Source: Aedoeadaptatus urinae
GTDB lineage: Bacteria > Bacillota > Clostridia > Tissierellales > Peptoniphilaceae
NCBI RefSeq assembly: GCF_900155585.1
Contig: NZ_LT707418.1
Location: 623,115 to 687,114 of the forward strand
Direction: 5' to 3'
DNA: 64,000 bases
Part shown: piece by piece, positions 1-8,238 of the stretch
Position numbering within the stretch: the stretch's first letter is position 1
How the letters are laid out: each line of letters opens with the position of its first letter
The notes under the pieces: model-generated
Databases searched by the model: none
What the model was told of the DNA's origin: nothing
What the model saw: only the letters and a program-made list of their open reading frames with translations
Position numbers and translations under genes: made by a program

Positions 1-497
1 TCGAGGTGACTCGTTTCGATCTCTACAATATGAAATTAAAAGGCTGCATCGCCTGCCGTCGATGCCAGCAGGTGACGGACGGCTTTCACTGCATTCACGA
101 CGACGACATGCAGGCTATTTTCGATGCTGCCCTCGAAAGTGATCTGATACTCTTCGCCACGCCGATTTATTCCATCTATTGTACGCCGCCCATGAAAATC
201 GTCATGGACCGACTGGTCTACGGCATGTGCAAGTACTACGGCGAGACCATGGGCCCGTCGCTGTGGGCGGGTAAAACCATCGCCCTCCTCTCCACCTTCG
301 GCTACCCGGAGGAAAAGGCCTCGGATCTGTTGACGGAAGGGCTCGCCCGCTACGCGAAGCACAACAAATTAAATTTCTTCGGAGCCTACGGAGAGCGCCA
401 GCGTTCTTACAAGGAGCCCTTTATGAACGAGGCTATAAAGGAAAGAGCCCGTGCCTTTGCCGAAAAGCTTATGGCCTATGGCAAGAGCTTAAATTAA
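1..497 (+). CDS. Flavodoxin-fold NAD(P)H/FMN oxidoreductase, 5'-truncated by the window edge
   Basis: The reading frame is open to the left edge (codons from base 3), so the true start lies outside. The visible part matches the multimeric-flavodoxin/NADPH-dependent FMN reductase family. It has a CxxCxxC-like segment (GCIACRRC) early on, then the DLILFATPIYSIYCTPPMK strand-loop that normally lines the FMN site, and a C-terminal helix. The phosphate-binding GSPR-type loop expected at the N-terminus is missing only because of the cut. The family transfers electrons from NAD(P)H through FMN to quinones, iron or other acceptors in the cytoplasm. The substrate cannot be told. The GTG at base 6 is probably not the start, because the sequence before it also reads like the family. 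Confidence 0.8.
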   Translation, partial: EVTRFDLYNMKLKGCIACRRCQQVTDGFHCIHDDDMQAIFDAALESDLILFATPIYSIYCTPPMKIVMDRLVYGMCKYYGETMGPSLWAGKTIALLSTFGYPEEKASDLLTEGLARYAKHNKLNFFGAYGERQRSYKEPFMNEAIKERARAFAEKLMAYGKSLN

Positions 498-530
498 AGG
501 GAAGACATAACTTTTGCTATGTCATCCATT

Positions 531-567
531 AAAAAATCCCCTTTCCCGCGCGAGAAAGGGGATTTTT
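531..567. terminator. Bidirectional intrinsic terminator
   Basis: A 13-bp stem (AAAAATCCCCTTT / AAAGGGGATTTTT) with a short GC loop lies between two convergent genes. A/T tracts on both sides let it stop transcription from the flavoprotein gene (+) and the PPOX-fold gene (-). Confidence 0.85.
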
Positions 568-577
568 GTTCGATGTT

Positions 578-976
578 TTACAGTTCGATGCCGTCTAATT
601 GTTTGCCCGCCATATTTGCGTAAGACAGGCTGACATTTTCCAAGGTGTAGATTTCGAAGACGTCGTCTTCCACGCTGTAGCCAGCTTTCGCCAACATGGG
701 CATGGCTTCCAGTGCAGCCTTCTTTGATTCCGGAGACGTGATGAATTTCGCTTCGCCGGTGATGCGCAGGGTATTCATCTTGCCGTCCAGGGCGCAGAGT
801 TCCGTTTTCGGATTGGCCCTCAATTGTTTGCACATTTTTTTGCGATTGTCCGTGTAGAAAGCCAATTGGCCTTCAAATTCCATGACAAAGCCAATGGGGC
901 GGACGTGGGGTTGATTCCCGTCTGTGGTGGCTGCGTAAAATACTTTGGCGTTTTGCAAATATTCGATCACTTTCAT
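578..976 (-). CDS. Pyridoxamine 5'-phosphate oxidase-fold (split beta-barrel) protein
   Basis: About 132 residues. The order ATTDGNQPHVRPIGF, then QLAFYTDNRKKMCKQLRANPKTEL, then LRITGEAKF is typical of small PPOX-like flavin/heme/F420-binding split barrels of anaerobes. Members bind FMN or a similar cofactor and reduce undefined substrates. The second ATG (976) is chosen because AAGGAG lies seven bases upstream, while the first ATG (982) almost touches that RBS. It is divergent from an HxlR-type regulator, a common pairing that suggests redox- or electrophile-responsive control. The exact reaction is unknown. Confidence 0.8.
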   Translation of the reverse strand: MKVIEYLQNAKVFYAATTDGNQPHVRPIGFVMEFEGQLAFYTDNRKKMCKQLRANPKTELCALDGKMNTLRITGEAKFITSPESKKAALEAMPMLAKAGYSVEDDVFEIYTLENVSLSYANMAGKQLDGIEL

Positions 977-1015
977 TGTCATTCTCCTTTGCCTGATCTT
1001 TTGTCTTACGGAATA

Positions 1016-1043
1016 ATTATACCCTTAGATCAGCATCTAACAA
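1016..1043 (-). promoter_or_regulatory. Sigma-A type promoter of the PPOX-fold gene
   Basis: On the minus strand TTGTTA (1038-1043) is followed after 16 bases by TATAAT (1016-1021). It lies in the divergent gap with the HxlR gene. AGTA direct repeats at about 1043-1070 could be part of a regulator site, but I cannot define an operator. Confidence 0.7.
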
Positions 1044-1094
1044 GTACGCAATATTATTGTATTTAGTATGTTTTTTATGACTAAAGGAGTTCGT

Positions 1095-1463
1095 ATGAGC
1101 GGATGGGTTTCCGGGGAAGATCTAATGTGCCCGGTTCGTTATTTTATGGATGTGGTAGGCGGCAAGTGGAAAATTTCAATTTTATGCATTCTCTCCGACG
1201 GCACCCCCTACCGCTACAGCTACATTAAAAAACGTTTGGGGGATGTAACAAATACCATGCTTTCAAAATCCCTGCAGGAACTGGAGAAAGATGGCATTTT
1301 AAACCGCAAACAGTATCCGGAAATCCCGCCAAGGGTGGAATATAGCTTGACTGAAAAGGGCTTGAGTCTTATTCCTGTTATTGTCTGTATGGGAAAATGG
1401 GGTCTGGAAAGTTGCGGCGAGGAGAAAGAGAAAGTCTATTGCAAACCCTGCAAAAGCAAATAG
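1095..1463 (+). CDS. HxlR-family winged-helix transcriptional regulator
   Basis: About 122 residues. Diagnostic HxlR features are the early Cys in a CPVRYFMDVVGGKWK motif (Cys12), then the recognition helix region TNTMLSKSLQELEKDGIL and the wing PRVEYSLTEKG. Family members such as YodB use the N-terminal Cys to sense quinones, aldehydes or disulfide stress; here a Cys-rich tail (CGEEKEKVYCKPC) adds further possible thiols. The start at 1095 follows AAAGGAG at 1083-1089; the upstream in-frame ATG at 1068 has no RBS. It probably controls itself and the divergent PPOX-fold gene. Confidence 0.88.
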   Translation: MSGWVSGEDLMCPVRYFMDVVGGKWKISILCILSDGTPYRYSYIKKRLGDVTNTMLSKSLQELEKDGILNRKQYPEIPPRVEYSLTEKGLSLIPVIVCMGKWGLESCGEEKEKVYCKPCKSK

Positions 1464-1498
1464 GATTTTGTAAATCCGCCGTCGATCGGTTTTTACAT

Positions 1499-1534
1499 AA
1501 AAACAGCCACTGTGCATCGTGCACGGCGGCTGTT
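1499..1534 (-). terminator. Terminator of the glutathione peroxidase gene
   Basis: AACAGCC / GGCTGTT arms with an inner GTGCA / TGCAC pairing, followed on the minus strand by a T5 run. It begins a few bases after the peroxidase stop codon. Confidence 0.75.
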
Positions 1535-1538
1535 CTGA

Positions 1539-2009
1539 TTATAAAAGCGCCTCGATTTTTTCTTCCAGGCTCTTCGGATCCTTTTGCGGCGCAAAGCGAT
1601 CCACGACGTGTCCCTCTCTGTCCACGAGAAATTTCGTAAAATTCCACTTAATGTCGTCGCCTAAAAGTCCGCCTCGGGCTTTTTTCAATTCCCTATACAA
1701 TGGATGGGCATCCTCGCCATTGACGTCGATCTTCCCCATGACCGGGAAGGTGATGCCGAAGGTGTCGCTGCAGAAATTTTTGATGGCACTTTCCTCGCCG
1801 GGCTCCTGATGGCCGAACTGGTTGCAGGGAAAGGCCAAGACGACGAGACCCCGATCTTTGTATTTTTCGTATAAGGCTTGAAGGCCGGCGTATTGTTTCG
1901 TAAAGCCGCATTTTGAGGCGGTGTTCACGATTAAAAGCACTTTGCCTTCGTAGGTTTTCAAGGACAGATCCTGCCCTTCGATGTCTTTTACTGTGTAATC
2001 GTAAATCAT
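1539..2009 (-). CDS. Glutathione peroxidase family, cysteine type
   Basis: 156 residues, full length for bacterial GPx/BsaA proteins. The peroxidatic residue is Cys34 in NTASKCGFT, encoded by TGC, so this is not a selenoprotein. The rest of the tetrad is visible: Gln68 in FGHQEP, and Trp122-Asn123 in KWNFTKF. Cys80 (KNFCSDTFG) is placed like the resolving Cys of thioredoxin-dependent GPx, so the enzyme most likely reduces H2O2 and lipid hydroperoxides with thioredoxin rather than glutathione. The start is preceded by AAAGGAG. It lies downstream of clpB but is separated from it by a terminator. Confidence 0.93.
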   Translation of the reverse strand: MIYDYTVKDIEGQDLSLKTYEGKVLLIVNTASKCGFTKQYAGLQALYEKYKDRGLVVLAFPCNQFGHQEPGEESAIKNFCSDTFGITFPVMGKIDVNGEDAHPLYRELKKARGGLLGDDIKWNFTKFLVDREGHVVDRFAPQKDPKSLEEKIEALL

Positions 2010-2070
2010 TTTCTTCTCCTTTGCTTCTTTCTTTTACTTTTTTCATACCCCACATCATTTCCCCCCACGC

Positions 2071-2106
2071 AAAAAACGCCCGAGGTCTCTCGAGCGTTTT
2101 GTTTTT
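2071..2106. terminator. Terminator after clpB
   Basis: AAAACGC-CGAG / CTCG-GCGTTTT hairpin between the clpB stop and the peroxidase gene. A6 on the left and a T-rich right flank (TTTTGTTTTT) make it work in both directions. Confidence 0.75.
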
Positions 2107-2109
2107 GAT

Positions 2110-4686
2110 TTATTTTTTGATGATATAGTCGTCGCCGTCCACGGCAATTTCCAAATGATCGCCGTCCATAATCTCGCCGGCAATGAGGGCGCGGGAGAAT
2201 TTGGTTTCGATGTGGTTTTGGATATAGCGCTTGACGGGCCGTGCGCCGTAGAGCACGTCGTAGGCTTCGGCTAAGATCTTGTCCTTGGCTTCGTCGGTGG
2301 CGGAGATGTGAATGTCTCTGTCTTCCAAACGGCTTTCGATTTCCGCGAGATTCGTGTCGATGATCCTTACGATTTCGTCCTTCAGCAGGGGCTTAAAGAG
2401 GACGATTTCGTCCACCCGATTTAAAAATTCCGGGCGGAAGTGTTCCTTCATTTCTCTGCTGACGGAATCTTTCGCTTCATCGGAGATGTGGCCGTCCTCC
2501 GTGACGCCTTCGATTAAATCTTGGGAGCCGATATTGGAGGTCATAATGATCACCGTATTTTTAAAGTCCACGGTGCGGCCTTGGTTGTCGGTTAAGCGGC
2601 CGTCGTCTAAGACTTGCAAAAGGATATTGAAGACGTCGCGGTGGGCCTTTTCGATTTCATCGAAGAGGATGACGGAGTAGGGCTTTCTCCTGACGGCTTC
2701 GGTGAGTTGGCCGCCTTCGTCGTAGCCCACGTATCCCGGGGGTGAACCGACCAATCTCGAGACGCTGTGTTTTTCCATGTATTCGCTCATGTCGATGCGA
2801 ATCATGTTCCGCTCGTCGTCGAAGAGGGCTTCCGTTAAGGCCTTGGCGGTTTCGGTTTTGCCTACGCCGGTGGGCCCTAAGAAGATGAAGCTGCCGATGG
2901 GGCGGTTTTGCGCCTTAAGCCCGGCGCGGGCGCGGAGCACGGCGTCGCTTACGGCTTTGGTGGCATCGGCCTGGCCCACGACGCGCTTCTTTAAGATGTC
3001 GTCTAAGTGAAGAAGCTTTTCCCGTTCCGTTTCAGCGAGCTTCGAGACGGGAATGCCCGTCCACTTGCTGACGACCTCGGCGATTTCTTCCTCCGTGACT
3101 TCTTCTTTGATGAGCTTGCCGTCGCCCTTTTCCTTGCCTTGCTCCTCTTTCAGCTTTTCTTCCAATTGAGGCAGCTCGCCGTATTTCAGGGCGGAGAGCT
3201 TTTCCAAATCGTAGTTGCGTTCCGCTTCTTCGATTTCGTGGCGCACCCTGTCGATGGCTTCTTTTATATTTTTTTCGCCTTCCAGCTCTTTCTTTTCCGT
3301 TTCCCAACGGGCGATGAGGGCGTCGTAATCGGCCTTTTCTTCAGCCAGCTCTTCTTCCAGTGCGGCGAGGCGTTTTTTCGACGCATCGTCGGTTTCCTTC
3401 TTTAAGGCTTCCCGTTCGATTTCCAATTGAAGGATGCGTCGGCGGATTTCATCGATTTCTGTGGGCATGGACTCGATTTCCGTGCGCACCATGGCGCAGG
3501 CTTCGTCCATAAGGTCGATGGCCTTGTCGGGAAGGAAGCGGTCGGAAATGTAGCGATCGGAAAGGATCGCCGATTGAATGACGGCGCCGTCGGAAATGCG
3601 AATGCCGTGATAGATTTCGTATTTTTCCTTCAGACCACGCAGGATGGAAATGGTGTCTTCCACCGTGGGCTCTTGCACTTGCACCTTTTGGAAGCGGCGT
3701 TCCAGGGCCGGGTCCTTTTCGATGTACTTGCGGTACTCGTCCAGGGTGGTGGCGCCGATGGTGTGGAGCTCGCCCCGTGCGAGCATGGGCTTCAAGAGAT
3801 TGCCCGCGTCCATGGCCCCTTCGCTCTTGCCGGCGCCGACGATGTTGTGAATTTCGTCGATAAACATAATGATTTCGCCTTCGGAGCTTTTCACTTCGTT
3901 TAAGACGGCCTTCAGGCGTTCTTCAAATTCCCCGCGGTACTTGGCCCCGGCGATCAATGCCCCCATGTCCAGGGAGAAGACGGTTTTGTTTTTCAAGCCG
4001 TCGGGCACATCTCCCGCCACGATTCGTTGGGCCAAGCCTTCCACAATGGCGGTCTTCCCGACGCCGGGCTCGCCGATTAAGACGGGATTGTTTTTCGTGC
4101 GGCGGGAGAGGATGCGGATCACGTGGCGCACTTCGTCGTCGCGGCCGATGACCGGGTCCATTTTTCCCTTGGCCGCTTCCGCCGTCAGATCCCTGCCGTA
4201 CTTATTCAATGCCTCGTAGGTGTCTTCGGGATTGTCGCTGGTCACATGTTGATTGCCGCGAATTTCTTTTAAGGCGCCCATAAAGCTGTCTTCGTCGATG
4301 GAAAATTCTTTAAGAACCCGCTTGTTGTTCACCCCGTCGCCTTTGATCATGGCGAGGTAGAGGTGTTCCACGCTGACGTAGCTGTCGCCGAGGCGCTTGG
4401 CCTCTTTCAAGGCGTCGGTTAAGACGCCGTTCATGGCATTGGAGAGGCGGGGCGTGGCGCCGGTTTGCTTGGAGAGGCGGCCGATTTCCCGGTCCAGGGC
4501 GTTTTCAACTTCCTTGGCGTCGATGCCCATGTAGTTTAAGACGCGGGGAATCAGGCCTTCGTCGTCGGAGACCAAAGCTTTGTTTAGGTGGAGGACGTCT
4601 ACCTCCGGATTTCCGTATTCTTGTGCCAAATTTTGCGCGCTTTCTAAAGCGGCCATGCTTTTTTGTGTAAATTTATCGATTTTCAT
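2110..4686 (-). CDS. clpB: ATP-dependent disaggregase ClpB
   Basis: 858 residues, normal for ClpB. Order: N-domain (1-150), AAA1 with Walker A GEPGVGKT at 205-212 and Walker [10 protein letters not shown] near 275, a long charged coiled-coil M-domain (about 400-520), then AAA2 with GPTGVGKT and [11 protein letters not shown]. ClpB works with the DnaK system to pull proteins out of aggregates. The M-domain and the absence of a ClpP-docking loop separate it from ClpC, which is also in this window. The start has AGGAG six bases upstream. It lies 31 bases after cbpA, in one transcript whose promoter carries two CtsR boxes. Confidence 0.97.
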   Translation of the reverse strand: MKIDKFTQKSMAALESAQNLAQEYGNPEVDVLHLNKALVSDDEGLIPRVLNYMGIDAKEVENALDREIGRLSKQTGATPRLSNAMNGVLTDALKEAKRLGDSYVSVEHLYLAMIKGDGVNNKRVLKEFSIDEDSFMGALKEIRGNQHVTSDNPEDTYEALNKYGRDLTAEAAKGKMDPVIGRDDEVRHVIRILSRRTKNNPVLIGEPGVGKTAIVEGLAQRIVAGDVPDGLKNKTVFSLDMGALIAGAKYRGEFEERLKAVLNEVKSSEGEIIMFIDEIHNIVGAGKSEGAMDAGNLLKPMLARGELHTIGATTLDEYRKYIEKDPALERRFQKVQVQEPTVEDTISILRGLKEKYEIYHGIRISDGAVIQSAILSDRYISDRFLPDKAIDLMDEACAMVRTEIESMPTEIDEIRRRILQLEIEREALKKETDDASKKRLAALEEELAEEKADYDALIARWETEKKELEGEKNIKEAIDRVRHEIEEAERNYDLEKLSALKYGELPQLEEKLKEEQGKEKGDGKLIKEEVTEEEIAEVVSKWTGIPVSKLAETEREKLLHLDDILKKRVVGQADATKAVSDAVLRARAGLKAQNRPIGSFIFLGPTGVGKTETAKALTEALFDDERNMIRIDMSEYMEKHSVSRLVGSPPGYVGYDEGGQLTEAVRRKPYSVILFDEIEKAHRDVFNILLQVLDDGRLTDNQGRTVDFKNTVIIMTSNIGSQDLIEGVTEDGHISDEAKDSVSREMKEHFRPEFLNRVDEIVLFKPLLKDEIVRIIDTNLAEIESRLEDRDIHISATDEAKDKILAEAYDVLYGARPVKRYIQNHIETKFSRALIAGEIMDGDHLEIAVDGDDYIIKK

Positions 4687-4717
4687 ATGGCACTCCTTTC
4701 TTACATTAGATTAATTT

Positions 4718-5653
4718 TTATTTCGTGGTTTTGTGATTTTCTTTTAATTGTTTATAGAGGGCTTCTTCTTCCTCGCTTAAATGATCCGGGTTCACCATGA
4801 CGAAGCGAATGTAGGCATCGCCGGTGTTGCCCTTTAAATCCTTTAAGCCCTTTTTCGGCAGCCGCAGCTTTTGACCGCCCTTGGTTTTTTCCGGGACGGT
4901 AATGCGCAGCTTGCCGGCGGGCAAGGTACAGGTGACCTTGTCGCCGAAGTAGGCTTGCCAGGGATAGACGGTTTGATCCATGACGATGTCAAGTCCTTGG
5001 ATGTCCACGCCCTTAGGCGCCGTAACGTGGATTTTAAAGAGGATGTCTCCATCCACGCCGAATTTATCGCCACGCACCTTCAGCTTCTTGCCCTCGGTAA
5101 TGCCTGCGGGCACCTTCACGGGGATTTCCACCCCGCGTCCGCCCACGGTGAGGCTTACACGCCGCTCTACGCCGCGGTAGGCCTCGTCCATGGAAACGGT
5201 GAGCTCCGCCGCGTACTGCGTCCGTTGGGGCTTGCGCGCTCTGCGGGCGCCGCCGCCTTTGAAGTCGCCGAAGATATCCCCCATATTAAAGGCGGAGGTT
5301 CTGCGCTTCGAGCCGGTGCTTCCGCTTCCGCCGAAAAACATATCGAAGAAATCGCTGAAGTCCCCTTCGCCGCCGGTGGTGGTGTAGGTGTAACCGTATT
5401 GGGAGGGATCGAAATTCATGCCGCCGGAGAAATTACCGGCGCTTCCGAATTGGTCATAGGTCTGTTTCTTTTTCGGATCGGATAAAACCTCGTAGGCTTC
5501 GTTGATCTCCTTAAACTTATCTTGTGCCTCTTTGTCGTCGGGATGAAGGTCCGGGTGATATTGCTTCGCCAGCTTGCGAAACGCTTTTTTTATCGTCTTT
5601 TGATCGGCGTCTTTTTCCACGCCGAGAATTTTATAATAATCTTTATATTCCAT
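4718..5653 (-). CDS. cbpA: DnaJ-class co-chaperone of the CbpA type (no zinc finger)
   Basis: 311 residues. J-domain at 1-70 with the DnaK-activating His33-Pro34-Asp35. A Gly/Phe-rich linker follows (FGSAGNFSGGMNF to GGSGSTGS), then two C-terminal beta-sandwich domains (QYAAELTVSMDEAYRG onward). The four CxxCxGxG zinc motifs of DnaJ are absent, which makes it CbpA-like. It should deliver clients to DnaK, whose gene is not in this window, and so feed the ClpB disaggregase encoded next. The symbol is assigned by architecture. RBS GAGGTG precedes the ATG. Confidence 0.9.
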   Translation of the reverse strand: MEYKDYYKILGVEKDADQKTIKKAFRKLAKQYHPDLHPDDKEAQDKFKEINEAYEVLSDPKKKQTYDQFGSAGNFSGGMNFDPSQYGYTYTTTGGEGDFSDFFDMFFGGSGSTGSKRRTSAFNMGDIFGDFKGGGARRARKPQRTQYAAELTVSMDEAYRGVERRVSLTVGGRGVEIPVKVPAGITEGKKLKVRGDKFGVDGDILFKIHVTAPKGVDIQGLDIVMDQTVYPWQAYFGDKVTCTLPAGKLRITVPEKTKGGQKLRLPKKGLKDLKGNTGDAYIRFVMVNPDHLSEEEEALYKQLKENHKTTK

Positions 5654-5664
5654 AAATCACCTCA

Positions 5665-5681
5665 GTTGACTTTCTTTGACC
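5665..5681 (-). promoter_or_regulatory. CtsR operator 1 of cbpA-clpB
   Basis: The minus strand reads GGTCAAAGAAAGTCAAC, a direct heptad repeat matching the CtsR consensus RGTCAAANANRGTCAAA with one late mismatch. It lies just downstream of the -10 box, over the transcription start. Confidence 0.88.
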
Positions 5682-5689
5682 TTGATTCC

Positions 5690-5717
5690 ATTATAGCACC
5701 TTTGCCGTGGATTGCAA
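5690..5717 (-). promoter_or_regulatory. Promoter of cbpA-clpB
   Basis: On the minus strand TTGCAA (5712-5717), 16-base spacer, TATAAT (5690-5695). It is bracketed by two CtsR boxes, so heat or protein damage should derepress it. Confidence 0.85.
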
Positions 5718-5723
5718 TAATCT

Positions 5724-5740
5724 TTTGACCTTGTTTGACT
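5724..5740 (-). promoter_or_regulatory. CtsR operator 2 of cbpA-clpB
   Basis: The minus strand reads AGTCAAACAAGGTCAAA, a perfect match to RGTCAAANANRGTCAAA, directly upstream of the -35 box. Confidence 0.92.
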
Positions 5741-5996
5741 TTTCTTTTATAAGTCCGCTTTTCATTCTTATTGTTACCCTATTTGTCGCGATTCATCGAA
5801 GGAGTAGCTGTCTGTCTTTAAAGTTTCACCGCAATTCAATCTCGCTTCTTAGGGGATTCTCTGCCAAGTCTATGATGGGAACTTTGCACAGATATTACAT
5901 AATCTTATTGCACCGGCGGTAGTTTACCTTATTCATATCTTCCATAATAAAGTAAAGAGATCTTTTCCATTTCATTGTGTCGAAAGGGGGATGAAT
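5741..5996. other. Divergent spacer, no gene seen
   Basis: About 255 bases of lower GC between the cbpA control region and the SBP-VWA operon. It must hold the operon promoter; TTGCAC near 5918 with AT-rich DNA downstream is a weak candidate I cannot confirm. The only clear element is AAAGGGGG at 5983-5990, the RBS of the next gene. No convincing small ORF or RNA fold was seen. Confidence 0.6.
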
Positions 5997-7634
5997 ATGA
6001 AACACAAATCACTTCTCTGCTTAATACTTCTGGCACTACTCCTGGTCGCTTGCAGCAGAGGCAGCGAAGAAAATACCACCGCCGACGAAGGCGCGTCTCG
6101 GAGTTCAAACAAAACCTTTACCGTGGACGGCTACGGGTCGGACACGCTGCGGATCGTCGCAGGCTCGGAAAACAAAATGCTCGAACCGATCATCCAATCC
6201 TTCGCCAAAAAGAATAAGGTCAATATTACAATCGACTACCTGGGTTCTTTGGATATTATGGCCCTTTTGCAATCAGGCGAATTGGACTACGACGCAGTCT
6301 GGCCCGCATCCTCCATTTGGCTCACCCTCGGCGACGAACACCGCCTCTTAAAACACACGGAAACCACCTCCATTACGCCGGTGGTCTTCGGAATCAAGCG
6401 TTCCCTCGCCGAAGAGCTGGGCTTCGTCGGCCGAGATGTGACCACATCGGAGATCATACAGGCCATTGAGTCGGGCAAACTGAAATTTTGCATGACTTCC
6501 GCCACTCAGTCCAACTCCGGCGCCTCGGCCTACTTAGGCTTTCTCTCCGCCCTATCCCCTTCAAAGGACGGTCTGACGTCTCAAGATTTGGCCGATCCCG
6601 CTTTACAAAACCAAATCACCTCGCTTCTTAAGGGCGCCGAACGATCCTCCGGCTCATCCAATTGGCTCGTGGACCTCTTCCTCGACGGCGACTACGACGC
6701 CATGGTGAACTACGAAACCCTCATTATTCAAACCAACGAGCGTTTAGAAAAAGAAGGCAAAGAACCCTTGTACTGCGTCTATCCCGTGGACGGTCTTTCC
6801 CTAAGCGATTCGCCCTTGGCCTATGTGGATAAGGGGGATGCCGACAAGGAAAAACTATTTCTGGATTTTCAACACTATCTCCTCTCCGACAAGTCCCAGG
6901 ACGGCATCGAAAAGACGGGCAAGCGCTCAGCCTACGGCACGGTACGAGAAGAAAACAAAAAAATCTACAAAAAGGAATGGGGCATCGACTTAAACCGCGT
7001 CCTGTCGCCTGTTCGCCTGCCCAAGGCCGATGTCATTATGGAGGCCTTAAGGCTCTATCAGGGGCAGTTTAAAAAGCCGGCTCTCACCATCTATGTTCTG
7101 GACTACTCCGGCTCCATGTACGGCATAGGCTTGGAGCAAATGAACCGGGCCTTGGAAGAAGTGTTGATTCCGGAAAACGCCGAGAAAAACCTGCTCTTAG
7201 GAACATCCAAAGACAAAACTATCCTCGTTCCCTTTTCCGATACTGTCTACGGCTCCGATTCCGCCGACGGCAACGGCGACGATCTGAGAGCCCTCTACGA
7301 AAAATCACAAAGCTACGAAATCAGCGGCGGAACGTCTATGTACGAAGCCATTATCTATGCCTTGGATCTTATGAAAAAAGAAGATGCTTCCATAGAAAAC
7401 TATACTCCTGCCGTCGTCGTCTTAACCGACGGCATGGCAAACGGCACGGCCACCATCGAAGACCTTCAAACGGCCTACGACGCTTTAGGCAAAGACGTCC
7501 CTGTTTTCGGCATACTTTTCGGCGCAGCGGATCCGGAAGAGCTGGATCAAGTGGCCAAGCTTTCGAGGGCCCGGGTCTTCGACGGGAGGGAAAACTTAGT
7601 GGAGGCATTTCAACAAGTGAAGGGATACAACTAA
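5997..7634 (+). CDS. Lipoprotein with a solute-binding-protein domain fused to a von Willebrand A domain
   Basis: 545 residues. A lipoprotein signal (LLVAC, lipidated Cys19) places it on the outer face of the membrane. Residues 45-335 resemble type-2 periplasmic binding proteins (DTLRIVAGSENKMLEPII, YDAVWPASSIWL). Residues about 360-545 are a VWA domain with a complete metal site: Asp369-x-Ser371-x-Ser373, Thr446 in SGGTSMY and Asp478 in LTDGMANG. The intact site implies Mg2+/Mn2+-dependent ligand or partner binding. The start at 5997 is preferred over 5991 because of RBS spacing. It is first in an operon with XpaC-like, a second binding protein and TelA-like genes. Ligand unknown. Confidence 0.85.
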   Translation: MKHKSLLCLILLALLLVACSRGSEENTTADEGASRSSNKTFTVDGYGSDTLRIVAGSENKMLEPIIQSFAKKNKVNITIDYLGSLDIMALLQSGELDYDAVWPASSIWLTLGDEHRLLKHTETTSITPVVFGIKRSLAEELGFVGRDVTTSEIIQAIESGKLKFCMTSATQSNSGASAYLGFLSALSPSKDGLTSQDLADPALQNQITSLLKGAERSSGSSNWLVDLFLDGDYDAMVNYETLIIQTNERLEKEGKEPLYCVYPVDGLSLSDSPLAYVDKGDADKEKLFLDFQHYLLSDKSQDGIEKTGKRSAYGTVREENKKIYKKEWGIDLNRVLSPVRLPKADVIMEALRLYQGQFKKPALTIYVLDYSGSMYGIGLEQMNRALEEVLIPENAEKNLLLGTSKDKTILVPFSDTVYGSDSADGNGDDLRALYEKSQSYEISGGTSMYEAIIYALDLMKKEDASIENYTPAVVVLTDGMANGTATIEDLQTAYDALGKDVPVFGILFGAADPEELDQVAKLSRARVFDGRENLVEAFQQVKGYN

Positions 7635-7635
7635 T

Positions 7636-8238
7636 ATGCGACAAAACTTTTTCGGTGTCAGCGCATCGGTACTTTTGTTTATGCTCCTCTTTCCGGTCCT
7701 GAAGTGGCCGATTCTCGTGTCGGCCGGCCTTTCCGTGGGCACCTACTTCAGCGTCTACTACCTGGCGAAGCCGAAGCAAAAAATCGGCGACGTGGAACTG
7801 GAGGCTATCGCCAACGGCGAAGAGATAAAGGCTTTGTACGACGCATCAATCGTCCATCTGCGTACCATGGCATCCTCCGCCCACGCCATTGAAAATCCGG
7901 CCATTCGCGAAAAAGCCATGGCACTCGTCGCCACGGGCAAAGATATTATGGGCTACTTAAAAGAACATCCGAAGGCCATCTCCGCATCTCGCTACTTTCT
8001 TGAATACTATTTAAACACGGGAGAAAAAATCATCAATAATTACCTGAGCCTGAAGCGAGGAAATGTGTCTTCGGAAAAATTTCTCGAGATCGAGAAAAAG
8101 ACGGATGAATCCTTGGCGCTATTAAGCAGAGTTTACGCAAAGCAGCGGGACGGTTACTACGAGGATCAAATCACCGATTTGGAAATCGAGACGGAGCTTT
8201 TGGAAAAAACGTTGAAGCTGGGAGGTGAACAGAAATGA
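7636..8238 (+). CDS. XpaC-family membrane protein
   Basis: 200 residues. Two hydrophobic segments (about 8-22 and 26-44) are followed by a cytoplasmic, strongly helical domain rich in Glu/Lys (ASRYFLEYYLNTGEKIINNYLSL to ETELLEKTLKLGGEQK). This matches the family named for 5-bromo-4-chloroindolyl phosphate hydrolysis protein XpaC, whose true function is not established. In Bacillus xpaC sits beside the telA homologue yaaN, and here too a TelA gene follows in the same operon. It starts one base after the preceding stop and overlaps the next gene by four bases, so the genes are probably translationally coupled. Confidence 0.8.
   Translation: MRQNFFGVSASVLLFMLLFPVLKWPILVSAGLSVGTYFSVYYLAKPKQKIGDVELEAIANGEEIKALYDASIVHLRTMASSAHAIENPAIREKAMALVATGKDIMGYLKEHPKAISASRYFLEYYLNTGEKIINNYLSLKRGNVSSEKFLEIEKKTDESLALLSRVYAKQRDGYYEDQITDLEIETELLEKTLKLGGEQK

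Noticed and set aside
1902-1919. Possible selenocysteine in the glutathione peroxidase
   Set aside because: The active-site codon is TGC, a cysteine; no in-frame TGA or SECIS-like element is present.
2061-2066. C6 run near the glutathione peroxidase promoter
   Set aside because: Only six bases and not next to a -10 box, unlike the G10 and G11 tracts.
3007-3903. Long antisense ORFs across clpB (and similar ones across rnr, clpC, radA, gap and hcp)
   Set aside because: They mirror the codon pattern of the real genes on the other strand and have no RBS or recognisable domains.
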